Below, one piece after another: positions 50,682 through 59,118 of a DNA stretch of 64,000 nucleotides. Each line of letters opens with the position of its first letter. Position 1 is the first letter of the stretch. Under the pieces are notes generated by a model that was not told where the DNA came from, searched no databases, and saw only the letters and a list, made by a program, of their open reading frames with translations. Source of the stretch: Halopelagius fulvigenes (GTDB lineage: Archaea; Halobacteriota; Halobacteria; Halobacteriales; Haloferacaceae); assembly GCF_042662625.1 (NCBI RefSeq), contig NZ_JBHSXH010000015.1, positions 1,178,001 through 1,242,000 on the forward strand, written 5' to 3'. Position numbers and translations under genes: made by a program.

Positions 50682-51701
50682 ATGAGCACTGCTTCACGCG
50701 TTGCACGCCGCGTCGAGGAGGTGCCGTTCCTCGACAAGAGCGACGTGTCGCTCCTCTTCGTCCTGCCGGGCCTGTTCGTCTTCTCGGCGTTCATGCTGTT
50801 TCCGGTGCTGTACCTGCTCGGCATCTCCTTTACGAACGCCGCGCCCGCGAACCTGTTCGCCGGCGAAGGCGCACTGTCGGTGCTGACGTTCGGGGAGGCG
50901 GCGTTCGTCGGCCTCGAAAACTACGCCCGGGTGCTGTTCGGCGGCACGTTCGACCTCGTGTTGTTCGGCGAGACGCTCCTCACCCTGCCGATCAACGGCC
51001 AGTTTTGGAACTCCTTCGGCGTGACGTGGCTGTTCGTCGCCACGAGCGTCACGCTGAAGATCACGCTGAGTCTGGCTATCGCCCTGGTCGTCACCGGCGA
51101 ACGGGTCCGCGGCAAGCGGTTCATGCGTTCGTTCATCATCCTCCCGATGGGTCTGCCCGCCATCTTCACCATCACCGTCTGGCGCGGCATCTTCAGTTCC
51201 GCCGAGTTCGGACTCGCGAACCAGGTTCTCGCGATGCTGGGGTTGGAGACGGTGTCGTGGCTCAGCAACCGGTGGATGGCGTTCGTCGCCTACAACGTCA
51301 CGGAGGCGTGGTTGGCCTACCCGTTCATGGTCATCATCACAGTCAGCGCGTTGCAGGACGTCCCCGACGAACTCCACGAGGCGGCGATGGTGGACGGCGC
51401 GGGCTACGTCGCGCGCTTCTTCCACGTCACCCTCCCCTCCATCAAGAAGCCGGTGCTGTTCGCGTCGATTCTGACCGCCGCGGCGTCGTTCCAGCAGTTC
51501 CTCATCCCCTTCGTGTTCAACGAGGGCGGCCCGGCGCGGCAGAACGAACTCATCGTCGTGTACGGCTACCGCGAGGCGTTGTCGTTCTCCCAGTACGGCC
51601 GGGGGGCGGCGATAAGCCTCATCGCCGTCGTGTTCATCGGCGCGTTCATGTGGTTGAACGTCAAGCGCGGACGACTCGCTGACGGGGTGAACGAAGCGTG
51701 A
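50682..51701 (+). CDS. malF: sugar ABC transporter permease, MalF type
   Basis: A 339-residue permease with about six spans. The cytoplasmic EAA loop is ELHEAAMVDGAGYVARFFHVTLPSI (about 226-250), which contacts the MalK ATPase. Its first ~40 residues hold a single hydrophobic span (LLFVLPGLFVFSAFMLF). It lacks the large periplasmic loop of enterobacterial MalF. It overlaps malG by 4 nt (GTGA). Confidence 0.9.
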   Translation: MSTASRVARRVEEVPFLDKSDVSLLFVLPGLFVFSAFMLFPVLYLLGISFTNAAPANLFAGEGALSVLTFGEAAFVGLENYARVLFGGTFDLVLFGETLLTLPINGQFWNSFGVTWLFVATSVTLKITLSLAIALVVTGERVRGKRFMRSFIILPMGLPAIFTITVWRGIFSSAEFGLANQVLAMLGLETVSWLSNRWMAFVAYNVTEAWLAYPFMVIITVSALQDVPDELHEAAMVDGAGYVARFFHVTLPSIKKPVLFASILTAAASFQQFLIPFVFNEGGPARQNELIVVYGYREALSFSQYGRGAAISLIAVVFIGAFMWLNVKRGRLADGVNEA

Positions 51702-52846
51702 GCCTCTTCGACGGCGTCGGTCGGAAGGTGAAAGAGGACGCGCGCGACGTCGTCTCCGCACCGCTGGAAGTCGCCCGCGACGCGGCGTACACCGTCGAGG
51801 GCGTCCGCAACGGCGAGATATCGCCCGCCGAACCGCTGAAGACGGCGGGCGCGACGCTCGGCGCACTCGTCGGCGTCCTCTTGCTCCTGTTTCCCATCTA
51901 CTGGATACTCATCGCGGCGCTCTCGGGGACGGGAGGCTCCATCTACTCGTCGAGCGGTCTGAAACTGTTCCCGGAGAGTCCGTCTTTGGTGCCGTTCCTC
52001 TGGGTCGTCGGCGACCTCATAATCCCGGCGTACAGCATCTCGCTCAATATCCCGTCGAGCGACATCGCCATCGTGTTCAACACGCCGCAGGTGGTGTTCC
52101 TCGACGTGAGCGCGTTGAAACCGGGCACCATCGGGCGAATCGCGTTCGGTTCGGCCGAACTGTTCCCCGGATTCGGCGTCCAACCCATCGAGAACCCCTC
52201 GACGTTCAAGAAGTTCTTCTGGAACAGCCTCACCGTGGCGATTCCGACGGTCATCATCTCGCTGTGCCTCGTCGTCCCGGCGGCGTACGCCCTCTCGCGG
52301 CGGGAGTTCATCTTCCGCCGGAAGATTCTGTTCGTCTACGTGTTGATGACGCAGGTGGGGAGCGGACTCGGCATCGCTCTGCTCATCGGACTGTACACGG
52401 TGTACGTCCAGTTCGGCATCAACGACAACAAGCTCGCACTCGCCGTCTACTACGCGGCGACGGCGGTGCCGTTCAACACGTGGCTTCTGAAGACGTACAT
52501 GGACGGCATCCCCGTCTCCTACGAGGAGGCGGCGGTGGTGGACGGCGCGCCGCCGTGGCGCGTCGTCACCGAAGTCATCATCCCCCTGTCGGCGGCGGGA
52601 CTGGCGACGGTGTTCATCTTCACGTTCCTGACGGGGTGGACGGAGTTCGTCGTCGCCCAAACCCTCCTCGGGACGGAGAACTACACGCTCCCGGTCGGGT
52701 TGTTCTCGCTCATCAGCGAGTACTCCATCCCGTGGGCGCGGTTCTCGGCGTTCGCGCTCACGTTCGCCGCGCCCATCATGCTCGTGTACCTGTTCGCCCA
52801 ACGGTACATCGAGGGCGGTCTCTCGTTCAGCGGGATGGAAGGCTGA
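51698..52846 (+). CDS. malG: sugar ABC transporter permease, MalG type
   Basis: A 382-residue permease. The EAA motif is YEEAAVVDGAPPWRVVTEVIIPLS (about 271-294). It has a long N-terminal extension (about 1-45, charged, before the first span) and a substantial extracellular loop (about 80-170), making it longer than typical MalG (~290). Strong spans include VIISLCLVVPAAYAL. The start is GTG at 51698. It is the last gene of malEFG, followed by a T-rich terminator. Confidence 0.9.
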   Translation: MSLFDGVGRKVKEDARDVVSAPLEVARDAAYTVEGVRNGEISPAEPLKTAGATLGALVGVLLLLFPIYWILIAALSGTGGSIYSSSGLKLFPESPSLVPFLWVVGDLIIPAYSISLNIPSSDIAIVFNTPQVVFLDVSALKPGTIGRIAFGSAELFPGFGVQPIENPSTFKKFFWNSLTVAIPTVIISLCLVVPAAYALSRREFIFRRKILFVYVLMTQVGSGLGIALLIGLYTVYVQFGINDNKLALAVYYAATAVPFNTWLLKTYMDGIPVSYEEAAVVDGAPPWRVVTEVIIPLSAAGLATVFIFTFLTGWTEFVVAQTLLGTENYTLPVGLFSLISEYSIPWARFSAFALTFAAPIMLVYLFAQRYIEGGLSFSGMEG

Positions 52847-52856
52847 ACCCGGCGAC

Positions 52857-52866
52857 TATTTTTTCT
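52857..52866 (+). terminator. T-rich archaeal terminator after malG
   Basis: A run of Ts (TATTTTTTCTT) begins about 10 nt after the malG stop in otherwise G+C-rich DNA, the usual intrinsic signal for archaeal RNA polymerase termination. Confidence 0.55.
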
Positions 52867-53086
52867 TCGCGTGCGCGCGAACCGGCCCGACGGAGGACGG
52901 CGACGAACGCACCGACAGGCGTTCGCACGCACGGGGACGAGGATTCGAAGTCGTTAAAGGCGAACCGAGGGAACGTTCGGTAACTCGCTGGTCAGACGGG
53001 CACGCCAGCGGGCACCCGTGAGAACGGGACGAAATGTGGAGGAGCGTCGAACGCCCCTCCGAATCGCAAGCGCCCGTGGTGAAACT

Positions 53087-53677
53087 ATGGCACGAAGCTT
53101 CTACTCTCACATCAAGGAGGCATGGAAGCAGCCCGGCGACGGCAAACTCGCCGAGCTGCAGTGGCAGCGAAAGCAGGAGTGGCGCGACCAGGGCGCGATA
53201 GAGCGCATCGAGCGTCCGACGCGCCTCGACAAGGCCCGCGAACTCGGCTACAAGGCCAAGCAGGGCATCGTCGTCGCGCGCGTCTCCGTCCGCAAGGGGA
53301 ACGCGCGCAAGCAGCGCCATAAGGCCGGACGCCGGTCGAAGCGGCAGGGCGTCAACCGCATCGGTCGCCGCAAGAGCATCCAGCGCATCGCCGAGGAACG
53401 CGCTTCGCGGAAGTTCCCCAACCTGCGCGTCCTCGCGTCGTACTGGGTCGGCGAAGACGGCTCCCAGAAGTGGCACGAAGTGATTCTCGTGGACCCCGAG
53501 CACCCCGCCATCCAGAACGACGACCAACTCAACTGGATCTGCAGCGACGACCACAAGGGCCGCGCCTTCCGCGGTCTGACGAACTCGGGCAAGTCGAACC
53601 GCGGCCTCCGCAAGCGCGGGAAGGGTTCGGAACACACCCGCCCGAGCGTCAGCAGCAACCGCCGCCGCGGCAAGTAA
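53087..53677 (+). CDS. rpl15e: 50S ribosomal protein L15e
   Basis: 196 residues, basic, typical of archaeal L15e: MARSFYSHIKEAWKQPGDGK at the N terminus, then RPTRLDKARELGYKAKQGIVVARVSVRKGNARKQRHKAGR, and C-terminal GRAFRGLTNSGKSNRGLRKRGKG. It is unusually rich in Lys and Arg for the organism. The ATG at 53087 is supported by the canonical N terminus. An upstream frame open from 53018 has no family support. A T-rich stretch (about 53697-53705) follows the gene. Confidence 0.97.
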   Translation: MARSFYSHIKEAWKQPGDGKLAELQWQRKQEWRDQGAIERIERPTRLDKARELGYKAKQGIVVARVSVRKGNARKQRHKAGRRSKRQGVNRIGRRKSIQRIAEERASRKFPNLRVLASYWVGEDGSQKWHEVILVDPEHPAIQNDDQLNWICSDDHKGRAFRGLTNSGKSNRGLRKRGKGSEHTRPSVSSNRRRGK

Positions 53678-53740
53678 CGCGCCGCTCCGATCCGAATTTT
53701 CTTTCGTAACCGCTCGGCCAGCGACCGCTCCGTGCGACGG

Positions 53741-54568
53741 TCAGGAGAGCACGACGACCAGAAGCGACAGCGTCACGAAGACGACGTGGGTGCCGGCGTG
53801 CGCGAGCATGGCGGCTTCGAGGTGGTACCGCCACGCGAACCACCCGTAGACGACGCCGCCGAGGGCGTTCAACAGCACTGTCCGAGCCACGACGGACGGC
53901 GTGAGCGTCCCGATGCCCGCCACCGCCGGGAGGTGGCCCAGACCGAAGAGGAGGGCGGTGATGCCGATGGCGGGCCACATCACGGTCGGTCCGGGTCGGC
54001 GGACGCCGCCGGTGGCGCGCCACCCCACCCACGCGACGGCGGACAGCACCCCCCACCGGAGGATGAGTTCCTCGGTGATGCCGCCGTAGAGGAACCTGAC
54101 CGGAACCGACGCGAACACTTGGAGGAAGGTCGGTCGCCCCTCCACCGCGGGCGTCGCCCCCAACGGCGCGAACACGACGTCGAGCGACGCCAAGAGCAGT
54201 CCGACGGCCGCGCCCGCGCCGACGGCGTACGGGGCGATATCGCCGAGTTCGGGGAGGACCGGCGTCCCGTCCGTCGCTCGGTCGGCGACGAGGGAGCGAA
54301 GCCCGACGCAGGGGGCCGCCCGCGTTCCGAGGAGGACGGCGACGATGAGGAACGCCGTCGGAGCGACGAGGGTGAGAAGGAGCACCGCGAGCGTCGAGAA
54401 TCCGGGAACGTCGGGGAGAGCCCCCGTGAGCGCGACTGTCGCCCCGAGGGAGGCGACGCCGACGAGGCCCAACCCGAGGAGTGCGCCCGCGCGCCGCAGG
54501 TACGACCCACCTCCGGCGTCGGGTCCGACGGACCCGGCGGACGCGTCGGTAGGTGCTTGCATCGTCAT
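53741..54568 (-). CDS. CPBP-family intramembrane metalloprotease
   Basis: A 275-residue membrane protein with eight or so hydrophobic segments. The CPBP/Abi (CaaX prenyl protease 2-like) signature is ITEELILRWGVLSAV (EExxxR), followed by LLFGLGHLP (FxxxH) and MLAHAGTHVVF. Catalytic Glu and His residues are all present. Substrates in archaea are unknown. The start is ATG at 54568 or the third codon. It is convergent with the L15e gene. Confidence 0.85.
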   Translation of the reverse strand: MTMQAPTDASAGSVGPDAGGGSYLRRAGALLGLGLVGVASLGATVALTGALPDVPGFSTLAVLLLTLVAPTAFLIVAVLLGTRAAPCVGLRSLVADRATDGTPVLPELGDIAPYAVGAGAAVGLLLASLDVVFAPLGATPAVEGRPTFLQVFASVPVRFLYGGITEELILRWGVLSAVAWVGWRATGGVRRPGPTVMWPAIGITALLFGLGHLPAVAGIGTLTPSVVARTVLLNALGGVVYGWFAWRYHLEAAMLAHAGTHVVFVTLSLLVVVLS

Positions 54569-54631
54569 AGCGGGAACATGTCCGGTGAGCGGATAAACGC
54601 GGCGACGAACCGCGGGTCGATCGCCTGCCGG

Positions 54632-54952
54632 TCAGTCGTCCGCCGACTCGGTGGGGCCGTCCCACGCGTCGAACCCGCCGCTGAGGCTGGAAACGTCGGC
54701 GTCGAGGCGCGAATCGAGTATCGAGGCGACGCGTCGAGAGCTCTTGCCGACGTAGCAGGCGACGACCACCTCGTCGCCCCACTCGCGATCCAGCGTCGCC
54801 GCCGAGAGGCGTCGAGCGGGGACGTTCTCCGCGCCGGCGACGTGGCCCTCGGCGTACGCCGAGGGGTCTCGGATGTCGAGGACGGTGAGGTCGGTCTCTC
54901 CGTCGGCGTCCAGTTTCGACGCCAGTTCGTTGGGAGTCGTCTCGGTTACCAT
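54632..54952 (-). CDS. rhodanese-like sulfurtransferase domain protein
   Basis: A 106-residue single rhodanese domain. It has LTVLDIRDPSAYAEGHVAGAENVPA (the CH2-type strand pattern) and the active-site loop VVACYVGKSSRRVASIL, with a Cys in the persulfide position. It probably transfers sulfane sulfur. It is divergent from ubaA, 147 nt apart. Since UbaA relatives in eukaryotes (Uba4/MOCS3) carry a fused rhodanese domain, this stand-alone protein could serve the same purpose in trans. This is an inference. Confidence 0.87.
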   Translation of the reverse strand: MVTETTPNELASKLDADGETDLTVLDIRDPSAYAEGHVAGAENVPARRLSAATLDREWGDEVVVACYVGKSSRRVASILDSRLDADVSSLSGGFDAWDGPTESADD

Positions 54953-55099
54953 ACGGGGAGGTTCGGACGGCGACTGAAACCGACTGCGGTTCGGCGTCCC
55001 GTGCGTTCGCCTCCGCCGCCGCCGCGTTCGCCGTCCGGAGTACCGGCACGTCCGACCGGGCGGGGAGGAGTTATCCGGGTCCGCTTCCGACGTAGGGGT

Positions 55100-55909
55100 A
55101 TGCCCCTCTCGCTCGACTCCACGCAGTTGGACAGGTACTCCCGGCACATCATCATGGACGAAGTCGGCCCGGAGGGACAGGAACGACTCCTCGACTCGCG
55201 CGTCCTCGTCGTCGGGGCGGGCGGACTCGGATCGCCCGTCGTCGAGTACCTGGCGGGCGCGGGCGTCGGCACCCTCGGCGTCGTGGACGACGACGCCGTC
55301 GAACGGAGCAACCTCCAGCGTCAGGTCATTCACGGCGACGACGACGTGGGGCGGCCGAAAGTCGAGAGCGCTGCGGACTTCGTGGCGCAACTCAACCCCG
55401 ACGTGACCGTCGAGACGTACGAGACGCGACTCGACAAATCGAACGTCGAAGACGTCGTTCCGGGCTACGACGTGGTGGTGGACGCCTCCGACAACTTCCC
55501 GACGCGCTACCTCCTCAACGACTTCTGCCGCCTCCGGGAGATTCCGGTCGCCCACGGGGCGATATACAAGTTCGAGGGGCAGGCGACGACGCTCGTCCCC
55601 GACGGCCCCTGTTACCGGTGTCTGTTCCCCGAAGCGCCCGAACCGGGCACCGTCCCCGACTGCGCGACGACGGGCGTCCTCGGCGTCCTCCCGGGCACGG
55701 TCGGCTGTCTGCAGGCGACGGAAGCCGCGAAACTCGTCCTCGACGTGGGCGAACCCCTCGTCGGCCGCCTCCTCTTCTACGACGCGATGGACGCGACGTT
55801 CGAGACGGTGTCGTACCGGCGGAACCCCGACTGCCCCGTCTGCGGCGACGACCCCATCGACTCCGTGGCGGACGTGGAGTACGCGGACGCCTGCGCGGTG
55901 TCGCAGTAG
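55100..55909 (+). CDS. ubaA: UbaA, E1-like SAMP-activating enzyme (ThiF/MoeB family)
   Basis: A 269-residue E1-like adenylyltransferase. ATP-binding loop VLVVGAGGLGSPVVEYLAGAGVG (about 35-57), adenylate Asp/Arg segment DDDAVERSNLQRQ, conserved VVVDASDNFPTRYLLND, active-site Cys188 in PDCATTGVLG, and zinc ligands CYRC and CPVC. Haloferax UbaA activates the SAMP proteins for sampylation, tRNA thiolation and molybdopterin synthesis, and the Cys position matches. It lacks the C-terminal rhodanese domain of Uba4. The start is ATG at 55100 after GGGGT. Confidence 0.93.
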   Translation: MPLSLDSTQLDRYSRHIIMDEVGPEGQERLLDSRVLVVGAGGLGSPVVEYLAGAGVGTLGVVDDDAVERSNLQRQVIHGDDDVGRPKVESAADFVAQLNPDVTVETYETRLDKSNVEDVVPGYDVVVDASDNFPTRYLLNDFCRLREIPVAHGAIYKFEGQATTLVPDGPCYRCLFPEAPEPGTVPDCATTGVLGVLPGTVGCLQATEAAKLVLDVGEPLVGRLLFYDAMDATFETVSYRRNPDCPVCGDDPIDSVADVEYADACAVSQ

Positions 55910-55961
55910 TCGCGTCGCTCCGGGGCGTGAGACGTAGAGAACGGAGAGAAGTCGCGTCGGG

Positions 55962-57788
55962 TCAGTCGTCGAACTCGAAGCCTCCGTCGGACTCCGTCAG
56001 ACGTGTTCCCGCATCTGACGATGCGTGACCGCCGTCAGATTGCATCTGTCGTGCTCCCACGTCGGGAGACGCGTGACCGCCGTCAGACTGCGCCTGACAT
56101 GTTCCCGCATCTGACGATGCGTGACCGCCGTCCGGGCGCGTCTCGACCGCCGCCTCGTCGCCCTCCGAACTTGCGCCGCGAGCGTCGAAGTCGACGTCCA
56201 CGTCCGTGGAGGAGGCGTCGCCGCAGAGGCGGGTGACGCGTTCCGTGAGTTCGTCGAGGGCCATCGTCTGGTCGGCGGTGGCGTCGGTAATCTCCGCGGA
56301 CGCCTCCTCGGTGTCGTTGGCGTGCGTCTGGGCGGACTGAATCGTCGTCGTGACGCCCTCGATGTTGGAGGCCTGACTGTCCGTCGCGCGCGCGACTTCG
56401 GAGACGCCGTTGGCGGCGGCGTCCGCCGCGTCGGCTATCTCCTCGAGCGAACCGAGCACGTCCTCTATCTCGCCGGAGGCGACCTGAATCTGCTCGTGGG
56501 ACTGCTCGGAGGCGTCCACGGTCACGTCGGCCTGTTCCTGAATCTCGTCGATGCTCGCGGCTATCTCCTCGGTGTGGGTGTGCGTCTGGTTGGCGAGTTG
56601 CTTCACCTCGTCGGCGACGACGGAGAAGCCCTCGCCGGCCTCGCCCGCCCGCGCCGCCTCGATGTTGGCGTTCAGCGCCAGCAGGTTCGTCCGGTCCGCG
56701 ACTTCCGCGATGACCTCGACGACTTCCTCGATGGCCCCCATCCGCTCTTGGAGTTCGGTGACGCTCTCCAGTAGGTCGTCGGAGATTTCGATGACGTTGT
56801 CGGTCGCCGTCCGGACGGACTCGCCGGCTTCGCGGCCGTTCTCCGCCGCGGACCGGGCCTGTTCGGCCGCGGTGGCGACTTCGTCGGAGGTGGCCGCTAT
56901 CTCCTCCATGCTCGCAGAGAGGTCCTGCATCTCGTCCGCGCCCGTATCGAGGAGCGTGCTCTGTTCGTTCACCTGCGATTCGATGCGCGTCGCGGCGTTC
57001 GCCGCGCGCTCTATCGCCTCGCCGAGGTGGGCGGCCTTCTCGTCCACCTCGTCGGCGAGTCGTTCGAACCGGGAGGCCATCGCGTTGAACTCGGGGACGA
57101 TGGTGAGGACGTCGTCGGCGAGGACGCCGCGTTCGTCCTCGTACCCGACGCGCGCCGACAGGTCGCCGTCCGCGAGAGCGCCGATGGTGTCGAGGAGTTC
57201 GTGGACGAGTGCGAGCGACGCGTTGTCCCGCGCGACGGTGTCCGTCCGGTCGTGGACGACTTCCATCACCGCGACCGGTTCGTCGCCATCGAAGATGGGC
57301 TGGGCGACGAAGCGGATGTGGCGTTCGACGCCGTCGGCGGTCACCATCGTGCTCGCATCCTCGAAGGCCACCGTGCCCTCGACGGGGGTGACGCCGAACC
57401 GTTCGTCGGCGTCGCGCGGCGCTTCGAGCACCTTGTCCGCGAGCGTCTTCGCGCGGCGGCCGTCGGGGTAGAACGCCTCGCTGGCGTGCTGCGAACCGAG
57501 CGCCTCCGCCGCGGAGACGCCGGTGAGCCCCTCGATGGGCCGGTTCCACGCGACGACTCGTCCGTCCGCGTCGAGGACGAACACGGGCGACCCCACGCCG
57601 TCGAGTAGTTGCGCCGGTGCGAGCGAACACGCAACTCCCGTTACGGTCCGTGCGCCACCGGTGGCGACATCGCCGAGGGAACCTCGGCGGGCCGCCGAAC
57701 TTCGTCCGGCGACGCCACCATCCGCCCGGGTTCGCTCGCCGCCGAACGGCAGTACCGCGGCGAGTCGCGAGAACAACGAGTCTGACAT
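55962..57788 (-). CDS. cytoplasmic methyl-accepting chemotaxis transducer (Htr) with PAS domain
   Basis: A 608-residue soluble transducer. A PAS domain (about 65-195) contains LDGVGSPVFVLDADGRVVAWNRPIEGLTG. Next are a HAMP-like/linker region, and the coiled-coil signalling domain ending with VIAEVADRTNLLALNANIEAARAGEAGEGFSVVADEVKQLA, the hairpin tip. No membrane span is present, so it senses internal signals. The C terminus carries three 16-residue repeats (see repeat). The start is ATG 57788. A second, 57806, is possible. It is divergent from the formate/nitrite channel. Confidence 0.9.
   Translation of the reverse strand: MSDSLFSRLAAVLPFGGERTRADGGVAGRSSAARRGSLGDVATGGARTVTGVACSLAPAQLLDGVGSPVFVLDADGRVVAWNRPIEGLTGVSAAEALGSQHASEAFYPDGRRAKTLADKVLEAPRDADERFGVTPVEGTVAFEDASTMVTADGVERHIRFVAQPIFDGDEPVAVMEVVHDRTDTVARDNASLALVHELLDTIGALADGDLSARVGYEDERGVLADDVLTIVPEFNAMASRFERLADEVDEKAAHLGEAIERAANAATRIESQVNEQSTLLDTGADEMQDLSASMEEIAATSDEVATAAEQARSAAENGREAGESVRTATDNVIEISDDLLESVTELQERMGAIEEVVEVIAEVADRTNLLALNANIEAARAGEAGEGFSVVADEVKQLANQTHTHTEEIAASIDEIQEQADVTVDASEQSHEQIQVASGEIEDVLGSLEEIADAADAAANGVSEVARATDSQASNIEGVTTTIQSAQTHANDTEEASAEITDATADQTMALDELTERVTRLCGDASSTDVDVDFDARGASSEGDEAAVETRPDGGHASSDAGTCQAQSDGGHASPDVGARQMQSDGGHASSDAGTRLTESDGGFEFDD
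55992..56135. repeat. three 48-bp tandem repeats at the 3' end of the transducer gene
   Basis: Units 56088-56135, 56040-56087 and 55992-56039 encode 16-residue copies of the type SDGGHASSDAGTxxxx in frame. One unit diverges in several residues. They extend the unstructured C-terminal tail that in other transducers binds methylation enzymes or is dispensable. Confidence 0.85.
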
Positions 57789-57997
57789 CGTGAACACCTC
57801 ACACATACCCAACATAACTCTGTCGCGCTGATTACCACATCCGATAATTCTCGGGCGGGCGGACGGAGCGCAGCGCGACCGAAACGCTCGGTCTGCGGGT
57901 TCGGTATCGGCGTGCGGACTCCGACCGCCGGGGGGACGCACAGAGGCCGCGGCGGGCCAGTTTTGATACGCGCCGCGCGCGACTGCACGGGCACAGG

Positions 57998-58933
57998 ATG
58001 AGTTCTCGCGACCAGGGGCGCGACGACAGTGCGGTCAGAGACACGTTCGACCGCGCTCGAAGCGGCGCACCCGCCGCGGGCGGCGCCGTCAGGGACCGCT
58101 TCTCGACCGACGAGATATTCCAACGCGTGGTCGCCACCGCCGACGAGGAGGTCGGAGCGCCGACGGAGCGACTCTACCTCAGCGGTCTCGCCGCGGGGTT
58201 CGCCATCACGCTCACCTTCTTCTTCTACGCCTCGATGACGGCGGCGGCGGAGGGTATCGACGCCGCCGGACTCCTCGCTCCGCTTCTGTACCCCGTCGGC
58301 TTCGTCTACATCATCATCGGGCGGTACCAACTCTACACGGAGAACACGCTCACGCCCGTCACGCTGGCGTTGACCCGCGTGACGAGCGTTCCGTCGGTGC
58401 TCCGCGTGTGGGTCATCGTCCTCGCGGGGAACCTCACCGGCGGGGCCGTCGGCGCGTTCGTCCTGGCGAACACCGGGGTGTTCTCCTCGGCCGCCGCCAC
58501 CGCCGCCGTCGAAATCGGCACCAAGGGCGTCGAGACGCCGTGGTGGGACCTCGTGTTCAAGGGGATGTTCGCCGGGTGGTTGGTCGCCGGGATGGTGTGG
58601 CTCGAACACGCGGTTCGGGACTCCATCTCCCGCGTCGTCCTCGTCTACCTCGTCATCTTCACCATCCCCGCGACGGGGCTGAACCACATCGTCGTCAGTT
58701 TCACCGACGCCGTCTACGTCGTCTTCTCCGGCGAGTTGGGACTCCTCACGGCCCTCGTCCAGTTTCCGCTCCCGGTTCTCGTCGGCAACACCCTCGGCGG
58801 GGTGGTGCTCGTCACCCTGCTGAACTACGGTCAGACCGAACACCAGTTCCCCGACGAGAACCGACGCCGTCGCCTCTCCCTCCGGGAGTGGTTGTTCGAG
58901 CGTCACACCGGGCGCGTCGAGGACGCCGACTGA
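57998..58933 (+). CDS. formate/nitrite transporter family channel
   Basis: A 311-residue FNT (FocA/NirC-type) channel. Six hydrophobic spans: about 62-84, 90-110, 125-150, 185-205, 212-235 and 248-270. The N-terminal ~50 residues are a charged extension. The FNT fold is indicated by LYLSGLAAGFAITLTFF, VGFVYIIIGRYQLYTENTLTPV, IVLAGNLTGGAVGA, AGWLVAGMVWL and FPLPVLVGNTLGGVVLV. It could supply formate to the formate dehydrogenase encoded at 4.2 kb. No operon link. The anion specificity is not clear. Confidence 0.85.
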   Translation: MSSRDQGRDDSAVRDTFDRARSGAPAAGGAVRDRFSTDEIFQRVVATADEEVGAPTERLYLSGLAAGFAITLTFFFYASMTAAAEGIDAAGLLAPLLYPVGFVYIIIGRYQLYTENTLTPVTLALTRVTSVPSVLRVWVIVLAGNLTGGAVGAFVLANTGVFSSAAATAAVEIGTKGVETPWWDLVFKGMFAGWLVAGMVWLEHAVRDSISRVVLVYLVIFTIPATGLNHIVVSFTDAVYVVFSGELGLLTALVQFPLPVLVGNTLGGVVLVTLLNYGQTEHQFPDENRRRRLSLREWLFERHTGRVEDAD

Positions 58934-59118
58934 CGGACGAAGGGAACCGAGAGGCGACAGAGAGCAGGAAGGAGGGAAGACGTGGAGAGAAGGAGAGACC
59001 GGCGAAGCTCACTCGCCGCCGTCGGTGACGGTGGGCGGTCGAGCGACTGACGCGCGCGGCGGCGGGGAGGGACCCCCGGACCACAGCGTTTTATCCGCGC
59101 GAACCCCCACCTTCGGGT

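Noticed and set aside
55992..56135. CRISPR-like array
   Set aside because: The units are contiguous without spacers and encode an in-frame peptide repeat.
58934..59118. A small minus-strand gene between the FNT channel and mutS
   Set aside because: The only frame (RPPTVTDGGE at its end) begins inside mutS and has no start or family support.
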